A stretch of DNA of 64,000 nucleotides, taken from contig NC_092673.1 of the NCBI RefSeq assembly GCF_964355755.1, forward strand, positions 10,113,001-10,177,000. The letters are read 5' to 3'. Made by a program: the position numbers and the translations under genes. Shown in pieces: positions 56,527 to 64,000 of the stretch; position 1 is the first letter of the stretch; each line of letters begins with the position of its first letter. Source of the DNA: Antedon mediterranea (lineage: Eukaryota; Echinodermata; Crinoidea; Comatulida; Antedonidae). Under the pieces are notes generated by a model. The model worked only from the letters and a program-made list of their open reading frames with translations. It ran no database searches and was not told the DNA's origin.

Positions 56527-56962
56527 TGTTGCATTAGCCACCTCGCTATGCAGTGGTATTTGTACGATTTCAATGGACAAAAGAAGACAATAGAAAGTAC
56601 TGTTGCCTAGCACAACGACGCCTCGCACTGATTGGCCGATTAGAAGGCAGAAAAGACGCGGTACGATCGTTTGAGGTCCCAGCAATGAAAAGGGCCAAAC
56701 TAACCCTGTATAGATCGTATGGTACAACTTTTTTTCCTATCCGTGGGCCTAGGCGTTGAAGGTCTAAATCACTTGGATCTAGCAATGGGTTCTGTAATAA
56801 AAAGTGTACTTTCCTTTTATATGAGTTCCTTGTTTATCACTATGAGTTCAACACCGAATAAAAGTCCAAATATTGTCAAATAATAACAACAATTAAGAGA
56901 TATCTTTCAAGTAGCGTACTGGTTGCGCTTCATTGTTCCTAGATTGCATTAACCAAATTTCT

Positions 56963-57470
56963 TCGATCTATCTCTCTCTCGCTGATCTATCTCTCTCTCG
57001 CTGATCTATCTGTCTCTCGCTGATCTATCTGTCTCTCGCTGATCTATCTGTCTCTCGCTTATCTATCTGTCTCTCGCTGATCTATCTGTCTCTCGCTGAT
57101 CTATCTCTCTCTCGCTGATCTATCTCTCTCTCGCTAATCTATCTGTCTCTCGCTGATCTATCTGTCTCTCGCTGATCTATCTCTCTCTCGCTGATTTATC
57201 TATCTCTCGCTGATCTATCTCTCTATCTGATCTATCTCTCTGTCGCCGATCTATCTGTCTTGCTGATCTATATCTCTTTCGCTGATCTATCTCTCTCTCT
57301 CTCTCGCTGATCTATCTCTCTCTCGCTGATCTATCTCTCTAGCTCATCTATCTCTCTCTCGCTGATATATCTCTCTCTCTCTCCCCGATCTATCTCTCTC
57401 TCTCGCTGATCTATCTCTCTCTCGCTGATCTATCTCTCTCTCACTGATCTATCTCTCTCGCTGATCTATA
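56963..57470. repeat. 19-bp satellite, right block
   Basis: Continuation of the array at 46250-50547 beyond the LINE, with clustered TCTGTCTC variants at about 57005-57180 similar to those at 49.1 and 49.5 kb. Confidence 0.95.
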
Positions 57471-60400
57471 GCTTCAAACGGATTTGGAGACGTTTTAGAC
57501 CATTTTGTGCATTTCGATGAAACTTTTCACACAAAACATCAAAGTGCACAAAATAGCTTCAAATCGCATTTGGAGACGTTTTAGACCATTTTGTGCATTT
57601 CGATGAAACTTGGTTACACAAAAAAATCAAAGTGCTTAAAATCACATCTGAAACCATTTTAGACCATTTTGAGCATTTCTATAAAACTTTTACAAAAAAT
57701 GTTTTAAACCATTTTGTGCATTTCGATGAAACTTGATTACAAAAAAACATCAAAGTGCTTCAAATCACATTTGAAACCGTTTTAGAACATTTTGAGCATT
57801 TCGAAAAAACTTGTTAACATAAAAACACCAAAGTGCTTAGAATAGCTTCAAAACGGATTTGGAGACGTTTTAGACAATTTTGTGCATTTCGTTAAAACTT
57901 TTCACACAAAAACATCAAAGTGCATACAATAGCTTAATATCGTATTTGGAGACGTTTTAGACCATTTTGTGCATTTCGATGAAACTTTTAACACAAAACA
58001 TCAAAGTGCACAAAATAGCTTCAAATCGCATTTGGAGACGTTTTAGACCATTTTGTGCATTTCGATGAAACTTTTCACACAAAAACAACAAAGTGCATAC
58101 AATAGCTTAATATCGTATTTGGAGACGTTTTAGACCATTTTGTGCATTTCGATGAAACTTTTCACACAAAACCATCTAATTGCACAAAATAGCTTCAAAT
58201 CGCATTTTGAGACGTTTTAGACCATTTTGTGCATTTCGATGAAACTTTTCACACAAAAACAACAAAGTGCATACAATAGCTTAATATCGTATTTGGAGAC
58301 GTTTTAGACCATTTTGTGCATTTCGATGAAACTTTTCACACAAAAACATCAAAGTGCACAAAATAGCTTCAAATCGCATTTGGAGACGTTTTAGACCATT
58401 TTGTGCATTTCGATGAAACTTGGTTACACAAAAAAATCAAAGTGCTTAAAATCACATCTGAAACCATTTTAGACCATTTTGAGCATTTCTATAAAACTTT
58501 TACAAAAAATGTTTTAAACCATTTTGTGCATTTCGATGAAACTTGATTACAAAAAAACATCAAAGTGCTTAAAATCACATTTGAAACCGTTTTAGAACAT
58601 TTTGAGCATTTCGAAAAAACTTGTTAACATAAAAACACCAAATTGCTTAGAATAGCTTCAAAACGGATTTGGAGACGTTTTAGACAATTTTGTGCATTTC
58701 GTTAAAACTTTTCACACAAAAACATCAAAGTGCATACAATAGCTTAATATCGTATTTGGAGACGTTTTAGACCATTTTGTGCATTTCGATGAAACTTTTA
58801 ACACAAAACATCAAAGTGCACAAAATAGCTTCAAATCGCAGTTGGAGACGTTTTAGACCATTTTGTGCATTTCGATGAAACTTTTCACACAAAAACAACA
58901 AAGTGCATACAATAGCTTAATATCGTATTTGGAGACGTTTTAGACCATTTTGTGCATTTCGATGAAACTTTTCACAAAAAAAACATTAAAGTCCACAAAA
59001 TAGCTTCAAATCGCATTTGGAGACGTTTTAGACCATTTTGTGCATTTCGATGAAACTTGATTACACAAAACATCAAAGTGCACAAAATAGCCTCAAATCG
59101 CATTTGCAGACGTTTTAGACCATTTTGTGCATTTCGATGAAATTTGATTACACAAAAACATCAAAGTGCTTAAAATCACATTTGAAACCGTTTTAGACCA
59201 TTTTGAGTATTTCGATAAAACTTTTCACACAAAAACATCAAAATACATACAATAGCTTAATATCGTATTTGGAGACGTTTTAGACAATTTTGTGCATTTC
59301 GATGAGACTTTTCACACAAAAACATCAATGTGCATACAACAGCTTATTATCGTATTTGGAGACGTTTTTGACCATTTTGTGCATTTCGATGAACCTTTTC
59401 ACACAAAACCATCAAAGTGCACAAAATAGCTTCAAATCGCATTTGGAGACTTTTTAGACCATTTTGTGCATTTCGATGAAACTTGATTACACAAAAATAT
59501 CAAAGTGCTTAAAATCACATTTGAAACCGTTTCATACCATTTTGAGCATTTCTATAAAACTTTTCACACAAAACATTAAAGTGCACAAAATAGCTTTAAA
59601 TCGCATTTGGAGACGTTTTAGATTTTTTTCTGCATTTCAATGAAACATGGTTACACAAAAACATCAAAGTGCTTAAAATCACATTTGAAACAGTTTTAGA
59701 CCATTTCAAGCATTTCTATAAAACTTTTGACACAAAAACATCAAAATACATTCAATAGCTTATTATCGTATTTGGAGACGTTTAGACGATTTTGAGCATT
59801 TCGATGAAACTTTTCACAGAAAAACAACAAAGTTGCCAACATACAATAGTTTAATATCGTATTCGGAGACGTTTTAGACCATTTTGTGCATTTCTATGAA
59901 ACTTTTCACACAAAAACATCAAAGTGCATAAAATAGCTTAATATCGTATTTGGAGACGTTTTAGACCATTTTGTGCATTTCGATGAAACTTTTCACACAA
60001 AACATCAAAGTGCACAAAATAGCTTCAAATCGCATTTGGAGACGTTTTAGACCATTTTGTGCATTTCGATGAAACTTGGTTACACAAAAACATCAAAGTG
60101 CTTAAAATCACATCTGAAACCATTTTAGACCATTTTGAGCATTTCTATAAAACTTTTACAAAAAACGTTTTAGACCATTTTGTGCATTTCGATGAAACTT
60201 GATTACAATAAAACATCAAAGTGCTTAAAATCACCTTTGAAACCGTTTTAGAACATTTTGAACATTTCGAAAAAACTTGTTAACATAAAAACACCAAAGT
60301 GCTTAGAATAGCTTCAAAACGGATTTGGAGACGTTTTAGACAATTTTGTGCATTTCGTTAAAACTTTTCACACAAAAACATCAAAGTGCATACAATAGCT

Positions 60401-61086
60401 TAATATCGTATTTGGAGACGTTTTAGACCATTTTGTGCATTTCGATGAAACTTTTAACACAAAATATCAAAGTGCACAAAATAGCTTCAAATCGCATTTG
60501 GAGACGTTTTAGACCATTTTGTGCATTTCGATGAAACTTTTCACACAAAAACAACAAAGTGCATACAATAGCTTAATATCGTATTTGGAGACGTTTTAGA
60601 CCATTTTGTGCATTTCGATGAAACTTTTCACACAAAACCATCAAATTGCACAAAATAGCTTCAAATCGCATTTTGAGACGTTTTAGACCATTTTGTGCAT
60701 TTCGATGAAACTTTTCACACAAAAACAACAAAGTGCATACAATAGCTTATTATCGTATTTGGAGACGTTTTAGACAATTTTGTGCATTTCGATGAAACTT
60801 TTCACATAAAACAACAAAGTGTACAATATAGCTTCAAATCGCATTTGGAGACGTTTTAGACCATTTTGTGCGTTTCATTACACAAAACATCAAAGTGCAC
60901 AAAATAGCTTCAAATCGCATTTGGAGACGTTTTAGACCATTTTGTGCATTTCGAAAAAACTTGGTAACATAAAAAAACACCAAAGTGCTTAGAATAGCTT
61001 CAAAACGGATTTAGTGACGTTTTAGACCATTTTGTGCATTTCGATGAGACTTTCCACACAAAAACATCAATGTGCATACAACAGCT
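57471..61086. repeat. ~85-90-bp satellite with higher-order structure, ~40 units
   Basis: Each unit contains GGAGACGTTTTAGACCATTT, TGTGCATTTCGATGAAACTT, CACACAAAAACATCAAAGTG and ATAGCTTCAAATCGCATTT-like blocks; variants have GAAACCGTTTTAGA or AATATCGTATTTGG in place of the last. A cassette with the rare CTTGGTTACAC variant followed by a shortened unit recurs at about 57609, 58419 and 60075 (810 bp, then 2 x 828 bp), so units are arranged in ~820-bp higher-order repeats. Abuts the 19-bp satellite at 57470. Confidence 0.95.
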
Positions 61087-61234
61087 TTTTGACACATGTG
61101 AGCCCGATAAACAAAAACAAGGAAACAAGTATTGGTTGTAAAGTTATTTAATATGAATGGCAAGTCATCGTTGCAGCATGCACGTAAAAGGAAAACATAA
61201 AAAAGGAACATTGGGATGCTCTGAAAGGGCCAAA
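61087..61234 (-). repeat. Split direct repeat, B2 copy
   Basis: 148 bp starting TTTTGACACATGTGAGCCCG and ending TCTGAAAGGGCCAA, identical by eye to 61413-61559. Borders the 90-bp satellite. Confidence 0.85.
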
Positions 61235-61412
61235 ACACATGTCTCAAAATCGTAATTGAAAACAAAATAAAGAGGGAGTGGAGGGAGGGAAGTGAAAATT
61301 ATTTTACTTAGCCAAAAACGTGGCGTGGTAATCTGTTGACAGCGTGAGGTGAAGAGGATGAGATGCTCACGCTGTCAAAAGATGATTGCGAGGGCGCCCC
61401 GCAATCACGTGA
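61235..61412 (-). repeat. Candidate A2 segment of the split direct repeat
   Basis: 178 bp between the two B copies. Contains inverted GACAGCGTGAG / CTCACGCTGTC (61338-61348, 61366-61376) and a GC-rich GGGCGCCCC. Its partner A1 would be at the element's 5' end outside the window. Confidence 0.6.
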
Positions 61413-61559
61413 TTTTGACACATGTGAGCCCGATAAACAAAAACAAGGAAACAAGTATTGGTTGTAAAGTTATTTAATATGAATGGCAAGTCATCGTTGC
61501 AGCATGCACGTAAAAGGAAAACATAAAAAAGGAACATTGGGATGCTCTGAAAGGGCCAA
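61413..61559 (-). repeat. Split direct repeat, B1 copy
   Basis: Direct copy of 61087-61234, on the coding side. Confidence 0.85.
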
Positions 61560-61637
61560 CACAGTTGGCAACGAAGGGGCTAACGAAGCAGCCCAAATTA
61601 AGTGCAGGTAGAATCGATGACAAGCCATTCAGATGAT

Positions 61638-62095
61638 GGTGCAACATATGTTGACACCCAGAACGTATAGAAACTATCTACATAGTCTACCTGGAGCAAC
61701 ATGTGTTGACTCCAGTACCCGGTTGACCATTAGCGCCTGATAGGTGGAGCAACCAAATATTGACATCGAAAAACGTATAGAAACACCTACATTAGTCTAC
61801 CTGGAGCAACATGTGTTGACTCCAGTACATGTTTAAACATTTTTAATTAGGTAGGCAGTGTAATCAAATGTTGGCACCGAAAAACGTATAGAAACAATCT
61901 ACATTAGTCTGCCTGGGGCAACATGTGTTGACTCCAGTACGCGTTTGAGAATTGAGTTTAATAAACGGTGCAACACCGAAAACATATAAATAACTTATTA
62001 GTCTACCTGGAGCAACGTGTTGACTCCGATTGAACATAATATGATTATAATTGGCGGTGCAACCTATGCTGTCACCGAAAGAAAACAAAAATAAA
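61638..62095. repeat. ~105-120-bp tandem units carrying alternating palindromes
   Basis: Four to five units. Each has CTGGAGCAACATGTGTTGAC followed by TCCAG, an almost perfect palindrome (61691-61715, 61801-61825, 61913-61937; shortened at 62007-62027), and a second palindrome of type GGTGCAACATATGTTGACAC followed by C (61638-61658, degenerate at about 61747, 61857, 62053). AAAACGTATAGAAAC lies between them. Confidence 0.8.
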
Positions 62096-62139
62096 ATAAG
62101 TAAAACGATATACAGAAAAAATAAGTATCAAACTTTGTT

Positions 62140-62760
62140 TAAGCTTGACGCTTAATACCCAGTCATGCTTAGGAAATATGCCAACCAGCCAGCACCCATA
62201 TTTACAACGCTGTATTTGACAAAGTTATGTGGTTCGATCATCGTCCAAAAATCAAAATGTCTTGGTGAGAGTGTCAAGGTTGGTGAAGGTCGGTAGCTCG
62301 ACCGATTCTGAAAGAATGAGTGTTAAACTGTGTATGTTCCAGACTAGCATGGCGAGCTAATTGTTTATAGCATTAGTGTGTGTTCTGCGGCCTTGGAGAC
62401 TACTGCTTCACTGGCTCTGAGGCATGCGAAGTAACATATTATGAACAAGGCTCTGTATAGGATGAATTCGTATTTGGATTTCATGCTACCTCGCATATGT
62501 CCAATTAGCGTTACAAGAATGTCGGAAGTGACCGGCGGTCTGATCGGTTTGGATGGAGAGTTCGTTTTTTGTTTCGCTACTCCTCTGCATAAATTGCTGA
62601 CTGCTGGATTTGCGGTAAGGTCTTCCATAAATGATACCCTGTGCACGAATGACACTGGGCTAAGGTAGTTTCGAATCGTGGAAATCGCCAGTGCATTTTT
62701 AGTCAGCTTACTTACATAGAGAACAATTGTCTGTGGAGTCGCTGGTAGCGGAAGGCTTAG
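62140..62760 (-). pseudogene. Ngaro-like tyrosine recombinase, frameshifted
   Basis: From about 62750 the frame reads SKLTKNALAISTIRNYLSPV and SFVHRVSF (core-binding domain), then PVTSDILVTLIGHMRGS and RALFIICYFACLRASEAV, stopping at 62365. In other frames the catalytic part follows: THSFRIGRATD near 62320-62285 with the conserved His-x-x-Arg, and a HNFVKYSVV segment near 62215 holding the likely tyrosine. At least two frame changes. Confidence 0.8.
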
Positions 62761-62837
62761 TGATTTCCCGAATTGGTTAAAATGGTGCCATTTGCTTTTA
62801 TAGTTACTAGCGGTTCATTTACTTAATGAGTTCCACA

Positions 62838-63320
62838 TTAGCTCTCGTGTGAGGATCTTGAGTTGTTTAGTGGTTCGAAGTAGATTGGTTGTAAGTGCTT
62901 TGGTATCTTTAGCGGTGTGCGGTTCATACTGTGCTCCTCTAGCATGGCCTCCGTTTCCTGAAAACGAGAAAGAGCGTCACATATCCTGTTTTGCTTACCA
63001 GGGATGTGCCTGGCTGTAAACTGAATGTTGTTTAGTAGTAACAAAAGGACGATAGCGCGAACCACTCTCATGACCTTTTCGTTTGATGACAATTTTTTGT
63101 TAAGCACATATACATCAGCTAGGTTATCACAGTGGAAAACTACATGGGTGTTGGCTAGCTGTTTTGCAAAAATCGAAAGCATGACATAGATGGGGTAAAT
63201 TTCGAGAACCATGATGTCGAACATTTTCCAAGTTTCCGGCCAGTGGCCTTGAATCCAGAACTTTTGGAAGGTCGCACCAAGTGCGGTTTTTGAGGCATCA
63301 GAGGAGAAATGTAAACGCTG
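62838..63320 (-). pseudogene. Ngaro-like RNase H domain
   Basis: The frame reads LHFSSDASKTALGATFQKFW (first catalytic Asp), MVLEIYPIYVMLSIF (Glu), VVFHCDNLADVYVLNKKLSS (Asp) and RHIPGKQNRICDALSRFQET (final His/Asp block). Continuous and open, so this is the best preserved part of the element. It removes template RNA during reverse transcription. Confidence 0.85.
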
Positions 63321-63611
63321 CGAGTCAAATTTTTGTGGGGGTGAAAAATGGTAACGCCATTGTGTTTGCTAAGAAAGTCGGCCCAAATTTGGAGATCCTC
63401 CTTTGCTGAGTCAGAAAGGTGAATAGTTGAAAAGGGGTTAGTTAGACCGGCCGTTAGGGCATTAAGCCTTCTTAGGAACGCCAGTCCAGAGGGTATAACC
63501 CAGGTGGCAAATTGTAGCTTTTCAAAGAGATTGGGGGGCTCTCAATGTAGTTCAGTGAAGTTTTGAACTTTAAAGGGAGTAACGTAATTTTATTATCTCA
63601 GATGGAAGCCT

Positions 63612-63990
63612 GTCTTACATTTTCTGTAAATCAAGTTCAATACCCAGGAAGGAAATGGTGGTGGTGGGTGAAATTGTTTTGTGCGGTGCTAGAGGTATGC
63701 CACCGCGGTCAGCAAGCGCCTTGGATATCTTCAAGGAGTTCGCACACAGTTGGTGTGTGTCTTCAATGACGAGGATATCGTCTAATATTTTCACGTTATT
63801 GGGCTGTTTTAACTTTTTTATAAGGAAAAATTTCACTCCGTCAGAAAACTTATTGAATATTTGCCACGAAGATCCGCCGCCTTGGGGAAGCGTTTTATCG
63901 TAGTAATACTGGCCTAACCACGTGAAACCTGTGAGGTGATATTGGCATGGCCTCCGTTTCCTGAGTGGGATGTAAATGTATTAGTCTGTA
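63612..63990 (-). pseudogene. Ngaro-like reverse transcriptase, partial
   Basis: Pieces read AYRLIHLHPTQETEAM, then in another frame YHLTGFTWLGQYYYDKTLPQ, GGGSSWQIFNKFSDGVKFFL, the catalytic VKILDDILVIED, and SFLGIELDLQKM before a stop. The LDD form of the active site suits YR retroelements. The upstream fingers lie beyond the window edge. Confidence 0.8.
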
Positions 63991-64000
63991 TGCGTCACTG

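Larger units (their letters stand above)
50548..56960 (-). mobile_element. Near full-length CR1/L2-like LINE inserted in the satellite
   Basis: Minus-strand order: 5' UTR (about 56960-56527), ORF1 region with hybrid-binding domain, coiled coil and SGNH esterase (56526-54700), apurinic endonuclease (54793-53900), RT (53906-51786), a 3' UTR interrupted by a MITE (50706-51643), and a 3' tail of ATT repeats (50550-50570). The 19-bp satellite lies on both sides (ends 50547, resumes about 56963), so the whole block is one insertion. Several stops and frame changes show it is dead. Confidence 0.85.
61087..64000 (-). mobile_element. Ngaro-like (YR retroelement) 3' part, runs off the window
   Basis: Minus-strand order RT, RNase H, tyrosine recombinase, then a repeat-rich 3' region ending in B1-A2-B2 split direct repeats at the satellite border. 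Split direct repeats distinguish Ngaro-type from DIRS-type elements, whose ends are inverted. Gag, A1 and most of RT would lie beyond 64000. All three enzyme relics have broken frames. Confidence 0.78.

Noticed and set aside
61011-61265. 84-codon frame across the satellite/Ngaro border
   Set aside because: Spans a repeat junction and includes the B2 repeat; no similarity to any family I know.
1-64000. tRNA, rRNA or other structured RNA genes
   Set aside because: No cloverleaf with box A/B, no rRNA-like block and no riboswitch-like element was found by eye on either strand; a tRNAscan run would settle the tRNA question.

Overview
The window is animal nuclear DNA, AT-rich and almost wholly made of transposable elements, decayed gene exons and tandem repeats. 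Nothing in it looks bacterial or plasmid-borne. The mix of Ty3/gypsy, Penelope-like, DIRS-like, Ngaro-like and CR1/L2-like retroelements, many TIR DNA transposons, and dense AGGCCTA words suggests a marine invertebrate deuterostome, most likely an echinoderm. That assignment is inference from style, not from a marker gene. No intact host gene was found.

Layout. 1-2 kb: a 1.8 kb TA-flanked TIR element. 2-24.3 kb, minus strand: two diverged copies of the 3' half of a fibrocystin-L (PKHD1L1)-like gene. Copy A lies at about 3.3-9.8 kb and copy B at about 13.2-24.3 kb, both with frameshifts and stops. Copy A is split by a 2.1 kb DNA transposon (4164-6303) and a Penelope-like element with a 188-bp-arm palindrome (6.5-8.9 kb). 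A truncated CR1-like LINE lies at 11.1-12.8 kb. Copy B is split by a young 7.0 kb Ty3/gypsy retrotransposon (17186-24183) with 799/796 bp LTRs and a TAAG target duplication.

24.7-33.4 kb: a nest of DNA transposons. A TA-flanked 3 kb element is followed by a LINE relic that is interrupted by a 3.05 kb TIR element (with a 492-bp tandem duplication) and by a 986-bp CAG-flanked MITE. A part-inverted relative of the first element in the window follows. 33.5-45.7 kb: a decayed DIRS-like tyrosine-recombinase retroelement on the minus strand, split into YR, RT/RNase H and Gag blocks by two DNA transposons, one carrying a 4-copy array of ~630 bp units.

45.7-57.5 kb: a 19-bp CT-rich satellite invaded by a LINE 3' fragment and by a nearly full-length CR1/L2-like LINE whose first ORF region carries an RNase H1 hybrid-binding (viroplasmin-like) domain, a coiled coil and an SGNH esterase. 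57.5-61.1 kb: a second, ~85-90-bp satellite with higher-order structure. 61.1-64.0 kb: the 3' part of an Ngaro-like element on the minus strand, with B1-A2-B2 split direct repeats, palindrome-rich 3' DNA, and decayed YR, RNase H and RT running off the window edge.

The window therefore records serial insertion: duplicated gene exons were invaded by transposons, which were themselves invaded, and two satellites were invaded by retroelements. All coding potential seen belongs to mobile elements, apart from the PKHD1L1-like pseudogene exons.
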